Of a stretch of 64,000 nucleotides of DNA, positions 1 to 9,052 are shown piece by piece. Numbering within the stretch: the first letter of the stretch is position 1; each line of letters starts with the position of its first letter. Source of the stretch: CAVRUD01 sp963849635. GTDB taxonomy: Bacteria; Chloroflexota; Chloroflexia; Thermomicrobiales; UBA6265. A program made the position numbers and the translations under genes. The notes beneath the pieces were generated by a model that was given only the letters and a program-made list of their open reading frames with translations, was not told the DNA's origin and ran no database searches. The stretch lies in assembly GCA_963849635.1 (NCBI GenBank), contig CAWKIA010000032.1, positions 62,001-126,000 of the forward strand, in the 5' to 3' direction.

Positions 1-81
1 CTTTTGGCTGAGCCGCAGGATTCCCGCCGTCCCTAGAGTGTCCCTAGGACGGTGATCGAGCCGTCGCGCAGGAGGGCCCTC

Positions 82-306
82 ATGGACGAGATCTATCGGA
101 TTCGCGTGCGCGGACACCTCGACGACCGCTGGTCCGATTGGTTCGGGGGACTGGAACTCCGGCGCGAGGACGACGGGACAACCGTCCTGGTCGGCCCGAT
201 CGTCGACCAGGCTGCCCTGCACGGTGTGCTCAAGGGCATCCGCGACCTCGGCCTGCCGTTGCTGTCGGTGGATCGCATCGCCGACGAGCACCTCGACACG
301 TCCTGA
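82..306 (+). CDS. small conserved protein of unknown function
   Basis: A 74-residue soluble protein with no signal peptide or membrane segment. It contains the motifs WFGGLEL and LVGPIVDQAALHGVL, and its C-terminal half resembles a small alpha/beta domain. I recognise this only as the kind of short conserved protein seen in Chloroflexota and actinobacteria, so no function is assigned. The ATG at 82 is preferred over the upstream GTG at 52 because a GGAGGG Shine-Dalgarno lies at 71-76. It ends about 100 bp before the MMPL transporter on the same strand and could be co-transcribed with it. Confidence 0.6.
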   Translation: MDEIYRIRVRGHLDDRWSDWFGGLELRREDDGTTVLVGPIVDQAALHGVLKGIRDLGLPLLSVDRIADEHLDTS

Positions 307-409
307 CATGTTCGACGTGGAGGCGCGGGACAGACCAGGAGCACACGAAATACCTGATAGCGGCGGCGGCAAATCTGCCATCACCCATCGATTGTGAAGG
401 AGACCTACG

Positions 410-2722
410 ATGCGACTGAACCTCTCCACGGCGGGCCTGGCCCGCATCAGCGCCCGACGCCCCTGGCGGACCGTTGCCGCCTGGGTCGCCCTCCTCGTCC
501 TCGCGGTCGTCGTCCAGGCGGCCTGGCCGGCGGACACGACGACCGACATCGGACTCCTGAACAACCCGGAATCGCAGCAGGGCTGGGACCTGCTTGAGGA
601 GCACGGCATCCGCGAGGAACGGCGCGGCGCCGAAACCGTCATCGTCCGGTCTGCCACCACGACGGTCGACGATCCCGCGTTCCAGACAACCGTGCAGCGT
701 GCCACCGACGCCCTCCGCGCGGACACGGATCTGGTCGCCGAGGCAGTCAACTACTACGAGCTGAGCGCCCAGGACCCGGCGGCGGCCGCCGGTCTCGTCT
801 CCGCCGACCGCAAGACCACCATCATCCCGGTGACGCTGGCCGGATCGCTCGACGACGCGATCAAGCACGGCGCGGACGTCCTCGCCCTGGTCCGCACCCT
901 GCAGGTCGACGCTCCCGACTTCACCATCCTCACCGTCGGTGACGGCAGCCTCAACGAAGAGGTCAACAGCCTGGCCGAGGAGGACATCTCCCGCGGCGAG
1001 AGCATCGGCATCGGCGTCGCCTTCCTCATCCTCATCGTCCTCTTCGGCGCCCTCGTCGCTGCCTTCCTTCCACTGGTCCTGGCGGTCATTGCGATCGTGA
1101 TCGCCTTCGGCTTGGCCGCCGTCGTCAGCCAATTCAGCGAGCAGACGCTGGCCACGAGCGCCATGATCCCGATGATCGGCCTGGCGGTCGGCGTCGACTA
1201 CGCCCTCTTCGTCGTCGAGCGCTACCGCGAGGAGCGGCGGCGGGGCGCGGCCAAACTCGACGCGATCGGAATCGCCGGCGGCACCGCGAGCCGCGCCGTC
1301 CTCTTCTCCGGGATGACCGTCGTCCTGGCCCTGGCCGGGATGTTCATCGCCCCGACCAACGACTTCCGCTCGCTCAGCATCGGCGCGATCCTGGCCGTCG
1401 TGGTCGCGATCTCCGCCACCCTGACCCTGATCCCGGCCGTCATCGCCCTGCTCGGCGACAAGCTCGACTGGCCGCGCCGCCGCAAATACGACGCGGCGAC
1501 GGCCGCCAAGCAGGCCGCCTGGGACCACGAGGCGATCCACGCCGGCTTCTGGGGGAGGATCACCCGGATCGTGATGGGCAAGCCCGTCGTTGGACTCGTC
1601 TTGGCCGTCGGCTTCCTCCTCCTCTGCGCGTCGCCCTATTTGCACCTGAACAAGGGCTTCAACTTCGCGTCGGTGCTGCCGGACGAGCTCGAATCGAAGG
1701 CGGCGTACAACATCCTCGATGCCGAGTTCTCCGCCGGGCGGATCTCGCCCGTCGAAATCGTGGTCGACGCTCCAGCCGACGATTCCACCGTGCAGGCGGC
1801 AGTGACATCGTTGACCCAGCAACTCGCCGGGGCGACTCTTGCCGACGGCGCTCCCCTCTACGGGCCGGCGACCACGACCGTCAGCCCGGACAATCAGGTC
1901 ACGCTCATCACCGTCCCGATGAACCTCGATCCCGACGCGGAGGCCGCGACCGACGCCGTCCGGCAACTGCGCGACGAGATCATCCCGCCCATCGCGGCCT
2001 CGCTGCCGGAGGGCCGGATCCTCACGACCGGGCTCTCCGCGAACAACGCCGACTTTCTGGAGATGCTCGACACCTACACCCCGATCATCCTCGCCTTCGT
2101 CCTGGGCTTAAGCTTCCTGCTCCTGCTGGTGGTCTTCCGCTCGCTCGCCGTGGCGGCCAAGGCGATCGTGATGAACCTGCTCTCGGTGGGGGCCGCCTAC
2201 GGGCTGATCGTCTGGGTCTTCCAGGAAGGGCACCTGACCGGAATCTTCGGCTTCCAGCAGACCGACGTGATCGAGGCCGGCTTGCCGCTCTTCATGTTCG
2301 CGATGCTCTTCGGCCTCTCGATGGACTACCACGTCTTCCTGCTCAGCCGCATCCGCGAGCACTTCGACCAGACCCACAACAACGCCGAGTCGGTTGCGGT
2401 CGGGCTGCAATCGACGGCCAAGCTCATCACCGGCGCGGCCTTGATCATGGTCGCCGTCTTTGCTGGGTTCGCCTCGGCCAGCCTGGTCTTCATCCAGCAG
2501 CTCGGGTTCGGCCTCGGCGTCGCCATCCTCCTCGACGCCACCGTCGTCCGCTCGATCCTCGTCCCCTCGGCGATGGCACTCCTCGGCGACCGCAACTGGT
2601 ACCTGCCGCGCTGGCTCGGCTGGCTGCCGGACCTGCGGGTGGAAAGCGCTCCCGCACGAACGGCGGCACAGGCTCCGCTCGGGATGCCGGTCGGAGACGT
2701 GGAACCAGCCATCGCCGACTAG
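410..2722 (+). CDS. MMPL/RND-family transporter
   Basis: A 770-residue inner-membrane transporter of the MMPL branch of the RND superfamily, which uses the proton gradient to export lipids or other hydrophobic compounds. An N-terminal membrane helix near residues 23-43 is followed by a large extracytoplasmic loop and a block of helices carrying the signature VGVDYALF near residue 260. The second half repeats this plan: another loop, then helices with GLSMDYHVFLL near residue 634. Length and internal duplication are normal for the family. The ATG at 410 has a GAAGGAG ribosome site at 396-402. A strong hairpin terminator lies about 70 bp downstream. The substrate cannot be told from sequence. 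Confidence 0.93.
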   Translation: MRLNLSTAGLARISARRPWRTVAAWVALLVLAVVVQAAWPADTTTDIGLLNNPESQQGWDLLEEHGIREERRGAETVIVRSATTTVDDPAFQTTVQRATDALRADTDLVAEAVNYYELSAQDPAAAAGLVSADRKTTIIPVTLAGSLDDAIKHGADVLALVRTLQVDAPDFTILTVGDGSLNEEVNSLAEEDISRGESIGIGVAFLILIVLFGALVAAFLPLVLAVIAIVIAFGLAAVVSQFSEQTLATSAMIPMIGLAVGVDYALFVVERYREERRRGAAKLDAIGIAGGTASRAVLFSGMTVVLALAGMFIAPTNDFRSLSIGAILAVVVAISATLTLIPAVIALLGDKLDWPRRRKYDAATAAKQAAWDHEAIHAGFWGRITRIVMGKPVVGLVLAVGFLLLCASPYLHLNKGFNFASVLPDELESKAAYNILDAEFSAGRISPVEIVVDAPADDSTVQAAVTSLTQQLAGATLADGAPLYGPATTTVSPDNQVTLITVPMNLDPDAEAATDAVRQLRDEIIPPIAASLPEGRILTTGLSANNADFLEMLDTYTPIILAFVLGLSFLLLLVVFRSLAVAAKAIVMNLLSVGAAYGLIVWVFQEGHLTGIFGFQQTDVIEAGLPLFMFAMLFGLSMDYHVFLLSRIREHFDQTHNNAESVAVGLQSTAKLITGAALIMVAVFAGFASASLVFIQQLGFGLGVAILLDATVVRSILVPSAMALLGDRNWYLPRWLGWLPDLRVESAPARTAAQAPLGMPVGDVEPAIAD

Positions 2723-2792
2723 CCTGCGGCCGGCCGATGAGTCCGCTCTCACTTCAACACGACGACCAGGCGCACAGATGGAATTCAGCATT

Positions 2793-2817
2793 GAGGCGGG
2801 CGCCCGGCGCCCGCCTC
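2793..2817 (+). terminator. hairpin terminator after the MMPL gene
   Basis: Perfect 11-bp inverted repeat, 2793-2803 (GAGGCGGGCGC) against 2807-2817, with a 3-nt loop and a weakly T-rich tail. It is 70 bp after the MMPL stop codon. Confidence 0.75.
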
Positions 2818-3029
2818 TTCGCGTCCTTCGTTTGAGGCTCTTACCACCGAGAGCGTCCCGCCAGTGCAGGGCCAACCCAGTCCCACTGGCTAGGCCGATG
2901 GATGAACAGACCCTGATTTTCTACGGCGCCCGCATGGCGGAATTCTCGATCTTCCTGGTCAGGGGATGATGCGTGAAGCCCTGATCGTCTCTGGTCCTAC
3001 CTCTGTCTCCAGCAGCGGCGTCCTCACGG

Positions 3030-3624
3030 TCAGACGTCTGTTTCGCGAATGGCCGCCACAAATCGAGGTACGTGGAGTTCAAGGGCGTCAAGCACATCAT
3101 CCAGCACCAGGGGAGGATCAATCAGCGCTGCAGCCTGCTCACCCAGAACGCGCAATATCGTAACCGGAACGGCGGCATAAACCGCAAGAAGAAGATCGTC
3201 TGGTAACCGAGCGGTCAGTCGCCACGGGGCCAAGGCAGCTGCGGGGGAAATCTCTGAGGTTGCTCGTGACGATCAGATCCGCTCCGGACTCGACCGCAGT
3301 CGCGAGAACGTGACGATCTTCGACGGCATTCGTCATGAGTTCGATGGTCGCCGGGGAAGGGTCGAATATGGCGTCCGGGAAGGTGTATTGCATCTGGGCC
3401 AGCATGCGCCGCACGCGCACCTCATTGCTCCGCCCATCGGCGACAAGATTGCGGCGCAGTTCGTCGAGGATCTGGGCGCTCCATCGAGGCTGATATAGCC
3501 GCTCTTCCGCCAGGCGCAACAACAGGTCGCGAAGCGGTGCTGGGTAGAGCACGTTGGCATCAAGTACGACTGCTTCGAACGAGAAGCCTGCCGTAGATCG
3601 GCGTATTAGGTCGTCAGACACCAC
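3030..3624 (-). pseudogene. PIN-domain ribonuclease (VapC-like toxin), frameshifted
   Basis: PIN-domain toxins are Mg-dependent ribonucleases. The N-terminal part shows the first acidic motif VVLDANVLYP, then NAVEDRHVLATAV and LIVTSNLRDFP with further acidic residues. The frame is lost at a run of five G on the plus strand (3243-3247). Removing one G restores DFPAAALAPWRLTA and reads on through LPDDLLLAVYAAVP and the C-terminal helices to a stop at 3030, giving the normal length of about 197 residues. The upstream HTH protein, 40 bp away on the same strand, is the likely antitoxin. The family is clear; whether the break is biological or a homopolymer error is open. Confidence 0.85.
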
Positions 3625-3663
3625 ATTCGATCCTCAACGTGCACGAATCAGATGTGGTCGTCT

Positions 3664-4194
3664 TCACCCGGTTGCGCTTCTAGTCTTCGATCTCTTGCCG
3701 ACGCGCGCCGTTCCGACCCGGCGACACAGCCTCGCGCGAACGATGAGGCAGGGCGTACCCCCCATCTCCTGACCAATGCGAGCGATCTCGTCCAGTGCCG
3801 CCCGGCGCTCCGCGTCGCGCTTTGGCTTGTAGGCCATGACCGCTTCGAAGCGGATCCGTTGGAGGCCGCTCTCGTCCTCAACGAAGAGGATTTCGCCTTC
3901 GTCGAGCAATCGCACGACATCCTCACGTCGCAGGTCGAGGATTTCGGCGGCCTGCGAGATCGTAAGCGCTTTTGGCAGCACGTTGACCTCGACCGGGTTC
4001 CCCGTTGCAAGTGCCTGGACAACGCGACGCACCAACCGAGCAGCGGTCTCCGGAAGCTCGATCCGGTGCCCGTGCTCGTCGGACAAAGCAATCTGTCCCG
4101 GATGATCGCCCAGCAATCGCTCCGCTTCCTGGAGCGTCAGGCGCTCTTCCTCGGTGCTTGTTACTGGCCCTCGGTGGGGGCGCGTCGTGATCAT
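3664..4194 (-). CDS. HTH (excisionase-type) antitoxin partner of the PIN protein
   Basis: About 176 residues. A central helix-turn-helix of the excisionase/MerR-like type, ALTISQAAEILDLRREDVVR, lies near residues 90-110 and is followed by the usual LLDEGEILFVEDESGLQRI and YKPKRDAERRAALDE region. Antitoxins of this build pair with PIN_3-family toxins, and the PIN gene follows 40 bp downstream. The internal ATG at 4194 is chosen over an ATG 15 codons upstream because homology-like sequence begins there. The extended arginine-rich C-terminus (LIVRARLCRRVGTARVGKRS) is unusual and could reflect another indel near the 3' end. Inferred role: DNA-binding antitoxin that autoregulates the pair. Confidence 0.75.
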   Translation of the reverse strand: MITTRPHRGPVTSTEEERLTLQEAERLLGDHPGQIALSDEHGHRIELPETAARLVRRVVQALATGNPVEVNVLPKALTISQAAEILDLRREDVVRLLDEGEILFVEDESGLQRIRFEAVMAYKPKRDAERRAALDEIARIGQEMGGTPCLIVRARLCRRVGTARVGKRSKTRSATG

Positions 4195-4314
4195 GATCGA
4201 TACCCCTTTCGGCGCTCTGGACCGTGTTGCAAGTGACATGAACGAGCGCCCGTCAATTCAGTAAGGAGTATGACGAGCGGAACCGGTCGACGCAATCGAA
4301 ACGAGTTCAGGGCA

Positions 4315-4357
4315 ATAGCCAGCCGCCGTGTCCACCGCGGACACGGCGGCTGGCTAT
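4315..4357 (-). terminator. 19-bp hairpin terminator after the OsmC gene
   Basis: Perfect 19-bp inverted repeat, 4315-4333 against 4339-4357, loop ACCGC. It lies immediately downstream of the OsmC stop on the minus strand and upstream of the antitoxin gene, so it separates the two units. Confidence 0.8.
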
Positions 4358-4374
4358 ACGCTCATTGCTACTTG

Positions 4375-4861
4375 CTAACGGGTGACCGCCCGATAGTCTG
4401 CGGCGACCGGGGCAAGACCTCCTATCGCTGTCGGGGCGGTCTCGATCAGGTCGAGGGTAATCGGGACGTTGACGAGGCGGGAGACGAGGCATCCGGCTTT
4501 GGCCTGCTGGGCCGCCTCATGCACGGCGTCGGTGGACGCGCCGGGGACCTCGGCGGCGACGCGGAGGTGGATGCCCGTGACGGTCCAGCCTGGGCCATCG
4601 CGCTCGACGGTCACCTCGGCCTCGGTCTCGATCCGCGCCGGTGGGGTGTCCGGCGTTGCCGAGGAGATACGTCAGGGTCATCGTGTAACAGCCTGCGTGG
4701 GCGGCGGCGATCAACTCCTCCGGGTTGGCCCCCACCTCTTTGCCGAAGCGGGTCGAGAAGGAGATCGGCGTCTCGGTCAGAACGCGGCTTTGCGTGGTGA
4801 GCTGGCCCGATCCCCGAGAAAGGGTGCCGGCCCAGGTTGCGGTCGCGGTACGTTTCATCAT
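4375..4861 (-). pseudogene. OsmC/Ohr-family peroxidase-like protein, frameshifted
   Basis: The OsmC family comprises thiol-dependent hydroperoxide reductases. The N-terminal part (MMKRTATATWAGTL, then TRFGKEVGANPEELIAAAHA with the first reactive cysteine in AGCYTMTLTYLLG) and the C-terminal part (VERDGPGWTVTGIHLRV, EAAQQAKAGCLVSRL with the second cysteine) lie in different frames. One extra base near 4633-4645 explains the break; deleting it gives about 161 residues, in the normal range. Both catalytic cysteines are present. A strong terminator follows at 4315-4357. Confidence 0.85.
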
Positions 4862-4915
4862 TCCTCCAGGAAGTGGTTGTGGGATGGCCGGGCAGGCGTC
4901 GCCCGCCTCAGCCGC

Positions 4916-5278
4916 CTATGCGCCCTTGACGTAGCCGCGGGCTTCGACGATCTGGCCGTCGCGGACCCGCATCAGGTTGACGCCACGGACGGAATGCTCT
5001 TCGTCCGTCCCCCAGCGGAACCGCCAGAAGATGACGGCCCGCTCGCCGTAGACCTCGACCTCCTCGAGGTTGAAGGAGGTCTCCTGATTGGCCGCTAGGG
5101 GCTGCCAGACGTCCAGGCAGGCGGCGCGGCCGACGTGACGGGAACCGTTTGGGGCGGGGGTCGTGTTCTCGATCACGCACTCTTCCGCCACCAGCGGCGG
5201 CAAGGCCGCTGGATCGTGCTGGAGGAAGGCGTCGTTGAAGCGGCGTATGACTTCGGCGGTGTCCAGGCGTTCTATCAT
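4916..5278 (-). CDS. nuclear transport factor 2 (SnoaL)-like protein
   Basis: A 120-residue NTF2-fold protein of the kind used as small-molecule isomerase, hydrolase or binding domain. It starts MIERLDTAEVIRRFNDAFLQHD and ends in the family's strand pair (RFRWGTDEEHSVRGVNLMRV, DGQIVEARGYVKG). The start at 5278 is fixed by a GAGGAGA ribosome site at 5291-5298; the longer upstream extension has no homology-like content. It is divergent from the cupin-AraC regulator at 5428, with about 150 bp of shared upstream DNA, so it is a plausible target of that regulator. Confidence 0.75.
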   Translation of the reverse strand: MIERLDTAEVIRRFNDAFLQHDPAALPPLVAEECVIENTTPAPNGSRHVGRAACLDVWQPLAANQETSFNLEEVEVYGERAVIFWRFRWGTDEEHSVRGVNLMRVRDGQIVEARGYVKGA

Positions 5279-5427
5279 CGTGGCCGGTGTCTCCTCTCGG
5301 GCATGCAGACGGTTGACGGGAGGCCGGCCGACGCTTTTGACGGCGCCTCCTTGATCGATAGTCTGCCGACCCTGCGGATCGCCGGCTTGATTCAGCGGCC
5401 GGAAGACTTTGCAGCAACCGAGGACTG

Positions 5428-6411
5428 ATGGACACACTCTCGACGGCGCTCCGTGGCGTGCGCGTGACCGGAGCCCTGCTCTTCAACGCCGAATTCAGTG
5501 CACCCTGGGGCTATGCCACGTCGCTGCCGCGCGGCGTAGCCTCGCTCCTGGCGCCGGGCACAGACCACCTGGTCTTCTTCCACCTGGTGACGGAAGGAGA
5601 GATAAGCATCCGGGTCGCTGGGCAGGCCGGTCAGGAGCCGGTCCGGCTCGGCCCCGGGGAGATCGCGGTGGTGCCTCGCGGCGACGCGCACGAGCTGTGG
5701 AACGGCCCGATCCTGCGGTTGGACGACGGCGCCAGGCTCCTGCCTAAGATCCTCAGCGGATCCCTCGACGTGGAGCGGGGCGGCGGCGGCGGGGCCGTGA
5801 CCCGGATGATCTGCGGCTACTTCGGGTGCGACCGCGACGCGGAGCGTCTCTTCCTGGCCGGGCTGCCGCCGCTCTTCACGGTGAATGTCGGCGCGGACCC
5901 GGCCGGGCGCTGGCTGGAGAGCTCGCTCCGGCACGCGGTGGACGAGATCGCGGCCGGGCGAGCGGGCCGCTCCGCCGTGCTCGACCGGCTGACCGAGGCC
6001 CTCTTCCTCGAGACGTTCTGTCGATATGCCGATCGGTTGCCGTCGGAGCAGACCGGCTGGCTGGCCGCCGCCCGCAATCCGGCCGTCGGCGATGCCCTCG
6101 CCGCCATCCACCGCGACCCCGCCCGCCCCTGGACGCTGGACGAGCTGGCGCGGGAGGCCGGGACCTCGCGCACGGTGCTGGTCGAGCGGTTCGACCACTA
6201 TCTGGGGGAGTCGCCGCAGACCTACCTCGCCCGCTGGCGGTTGCAGCACGCTGCCCGCCTGCTGGAGACGACGGATCGCACCATCCTCGATGTCGCTCTG
6301 GACGCAGGATATGCCTCGGAGTCGGCCTTCAACCGCGCCTTCAAGCGCCGCTTCGACCTGCCACCGGCCCGCTATCGCCGCCGCCACCTCCAGGGGAGCC
6401 TCGCGGCCTAG
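5428..6411 (+). CDS. AraC-family regulator with N-terminal cupin
   Basis: A 327-residue transcription factor. Residues ~10-185 form a cupin sensor domain (GPGEIAVVPRGDAHELW). Residues ~220-322 carry the double AraC helix-turn-helix: DELAREAGTSRTVLVERF, then ILDVALDAGYASESAF and NRAFKRRF. The same architecture recurs at 31495-32487. Cupin_6 AraC proteins commonly control a divergent enzyme gene; here that is the NTF2-like gene. The inducer is unknown. A hairpin terminator follows at 6522. Confidence 0.9.
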   Translation: MDTLSTALRGVRVTGALLFNAEFSAPWGYATSLPRGVASLLAPGTDHLVFFHLVTEGEISIRVAGQAGQEPVRLGPGEIAVVPRGDAHELWNGPILRLDDGARLLPKILSGSLDVERGGGGGAVTRMICGYFGCDRDAERLFLAGLPPLFTVNVGADPAGRWLESSLRHAVDEIAAGRAGRSAVLDRLTEALFLETFCRYADRLPSEQTGWLAAARNPAVGDALAAIHRDPARPWTLDELAREAGTSRTVLVERFDHYLGESPQTYLARWRLQHAARLLETTDRTILDVALDAGYASESAFNRAFKRRFDLPPARYRRRHLQGSLAA

Positions 6412-6521
6412 GCGGCTGCTATCACCCGGCTGATCAATTCCGTTCGCCTTGACCGACGGGATGACTAAGCATCCTCATTACCACGATTTTCGGATCGCCG
6501 GACGGACTCGGTAAGCATCTG

Positions 6522-6544
6522 AGGCGGGCGCTAGACGCCCGCCT
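6522..6544 (+). terminator. hairpin terminator after the AraC gene
   Basis: Perfect 9-bp stem AGGCGGGCG / CGCCCGCCT with a CTAGA loop, about 110 bp after the AraC stop. It resembles the hairpin at 2793. Confidence 0.65.
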
Positions 6545-6624
6545 CCTTGTGTCCACGGCCCGAGAACCGAGGCTCGGGCGACCACCTCTGGCCGCATCGC
6601 CGGCGGTTCAGCCTCGACGCCCAG

Positions 6625-6730
6625 CTAGGCATTCTCCGCCTGCTCGATCTAGGCAGCCCTACGGATGTCATCCTCCCCCCCGAAGCGCACCGTAGGTCCA
6701 CCGGCACCCCGCCGGGTGGCCAGGGCACCC
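6625..6730 (+). repeat. duplicated leader upstream of cysteine-rich gene A
   Basis: This ~106-bp block begins CTAGGCATTCTCC and continues through CTAGGCAGCCCTACGGATG and CGCACCGTAGGTCCACCGGC. It recurs, mostly identical in its second half, at 8916-9022, and in more diverged form at 13598-13690, each time 30-60 bp before a cysteine-rich paralogue. It may hold a shared promoter or regulatory RNA, or be duplication residue. The rest of the 6412-6774 gap shows only the terminator. Confidence 0.7.
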
Positions 6731-6774
6731 CCCGGCCCGCGAGCAGCGAACGTCGCATCGAAGATCGGAGCCGC

Positions 6775-8743
6775 TTGGACGGATCGCGATTCGATTCCCT
6801 GGCCCGGGCGATGGCCACCCCCACCTCCCGCCGCGGCGTCCTCAGGATGCTCCTCGGCGCTGTCACCGCTGGGCTCGCCGCCGGCGTCGGGCGGTCCGCC
6901 GCCCAGGGGCAGGAAGTCGAGACCGATGCCGCCCGGAACGGCCCCTTCTGGCGGGCGGGCAAGCGCTGCAACGCACCCGACCGCTGCGGCCCGCGCGCAC
7001 CATGCACGGACGGCCGCTGCGTCCCGGACAGCTGCCTCATCGGGCAGGACCAGACACGTCCCGGCGAACACCACCAACCCGGACAACCCCTGCGAGTTCT
7101 GCTCCCCCACCGCCGCCTCTTGGACCGGGTGGGGCGGGACGAAGGGGGACGGGACGGCGTGCGAGGTATCGGGGGACGCGGCGGATCCCTGTCTGCAGCA
7201 GCGCCGGCCAATGCCTCGACGGCGTCTGCGTGCGTGATCCCCTCCCGAACGGCGAACTGTGCGGGGCCGGCGAGGTCTGCTGCGGCGGGATCTGCTGCAC
7301 CGCCACCCAGTGCTGCGGCGAGTCCGGGAGCTGCGCGGAGTGCGGCCCCCACTGCACGATCGGCAACGACACCCCTGCCGAGGGCACGCCCAACCCGGAC
7401 GGGTCCTGCTGGGTCTGCGCTCCCACCGTCGACCCGTTCTACTGGTCGCCCGCCCCGGACGACATGCGGTGCGGCCTCGATCGGAGCCAGTTCTGCTGCG
7501 CCGGGAGCTGTCAGCCGGAGCCGTGCGAGCCCCAATGCACGATCGAGGGCATTCCCCCCGTCGAAGCCGACACGGTCAACATCGACAATCGTTGCCAGAT
7601 CTGTAAACCGGACCAGAACACCTCCGCGTGGACGACCCTGCCAAACAAAGCCTCCTGCGGCACCAACCCCGCCCAAGGTCGGGTCTGCTGCTCCGGCGTC
7701 TGCTGCGACGTCCTCCAGTGCTGCGACGCGGAGGGCCAGTGCTCGAACAAGTGCGACCCGTTCTGCACGATCCTCGACGAAGAGTCCGGCGACCCGGAGG
7801 AAGTCCCCGACGGCGAGCCCAACCCGGACAACCCCTGCGAGAGGTGCAACATCGTCGCCAACCCGAATGGCTGGACGAAGCTCGAATTCCCCACGCCCTG
7901 CGGCGATGCCGGCCAGTTCCGGGTCTGCTGCGTCGGCATCTGCTGCGCCCCCGGCGAGACCTGCGATTCTGTCACGCTCAGCTGCGTCGAGGATTGCAGC
8001 GTCCAGGATGGCAACCGCGGAGACGGGTCGTGCGAACCCGACGCCGAGGGCTGCACGATCGACGGCCTCGTCTACCCCGCCGGGACCGTCAACCCGGCCC
8101 AGGAATGCCAGGTCTGCGACCCGAACGCGAACCCCACCGCCTGGACCGCCCGCGCGAACGACGAGATCTGCGGCCCGAACGGCGACCACGCCTGCTGCGA
8201 CGGCGTCTGCTGCACCGGCAGCGGCTGCTGCGTCCCCGGCAGAGGCGGGCAGTGCAGCGTCGAGTACTGCGGCTTCATCGACCCGTGCGAGGGGATGGAC
8301 CCCTGCGGCTGCACGATCGGCGGGGCCTTCTACGAGAACGGCGCCCTGAACCCGGCCAACGAGTGCGAATCGTGCAACGTCTCGGCCAGCACGTCCGCCT
8401 GGACCCCGAAAGCGTTCGGCGGCTGCGGTGGGGAGCAGTACCGGTACTGCGCCGGCGGAGTCTGCTGCGACCTGGGATTCTGCCCCGACTACGCCACGAA
8501 CACCTGCGGGGACTACTGCGATGACGTTTGCGTGATCGGCGGCGTCCTCTACTTCGGCCTCGACCGCAACCCGGCGACCCCCTGCCAGCACTGCGCCCCT
8601 CCATCAGCCACACGTCCTGGTCGTACGTGCCCCCCAACAACTTCTGCGACCCGGTCGCCCGCACCGGCGCCTGCTGCTTCGAGACGTGCTGCGGCGAGGG
8701 CACCGGGTGCAGCGACGAGGGCGTTTGCATCTCCTTCCTCTGA
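6775..8743 (+). pseudogene. Tat-exported cysteine-rich repeat protein A, frameshifted
   Basis: First of four tandem paralogues. It starts at TTG 6775 after GGAG, with the family N-terminus (DGSRFDSLARAM) and a twin-arginine signal (SRRGVLRMLLGAVTAG). The mature part is a series of ~60-65-residue modules: C-x-I-x-G, NP-x-N-x-C-x-x-C, a T-x-W, CG, and vicinal CC pairs such as CCGGICC and CCDGVCC. Reading needs three single-base corrections (about 7050, 7190 and 8600) and then runs to VCISFL at 8743, ~655 residues, the longest of the four. The module resembles disulfide-rich extracellular domains. Function is unknown; an exported, disulfide-stabilised surface or matrix protein is inference. Confidence 0.75.
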
Positions 8744-8915
8744 TGGCCGCCTCGGCCCGCCGCCCCAGACAGGGTCTAGGAGCGCCACGACCGCTCCTGA
8801 CGGTCCCGTCGCGGCGCCAGTCGCGTGACAGGTCAGGCAAGTCTGGCCACCTGAAAGGTCCAGGGCACGCCCTGCCTTACATCACGATTCCCGGCGCATG
8901 AACCCCGATGCCCCT

Positions 8916-9022
8916 CTAGGCAATTCCCACCCGCTCCATCTAGGCAGCCCTACGGATGCCCGCCTTACCCCCGAAGCGCACTGTAGGTCCACCGGCACCT
9001 CGCCGGGCGGACAGGGCACCCC
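8916..9022 (+). repeat. duplicated leader upstream of cysteine-rich gene B
   Basis: Second copy of the 6625-6730 leader (CTAGGCAATTCCC, then CTAGGCAGCCCTACGGATG, CACTGTAGGTCCACCGGC). It ends 31 bp before the ATG of gene B. The remainder of the 8744-9052 gap shows no gene. Confidence 0.75.
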
Positions 9023-9052
9023 CGGACCGCGACCCCAAGATCGGAGGACCGC

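Noticed and set aside
230..1966. 578-residue open frame antisense to the MMPL transporter
   Set aside because: Composition is Asp/Gly/Arg-rich with no domain, as expected for the opposite strand of a GC-rich gene. The plus-strand MMPL protein accounts for the coding signal.
7080..8350. Collagen-like or Ser/Ala/Arg-rich alternative protein in the first frame of gene A
   Set aside because: It is the out-of-frame continuation after the first frameshift; conserved cysteine modules lie in the other frame.
6531..8591. 686-residue and similar long antisense frames over the cysteine-rich genes
   Set aside because: Repetitive Ala/Val/Asp-rich text mirrors the cysteine codons of the real genes; no start signals or domains.
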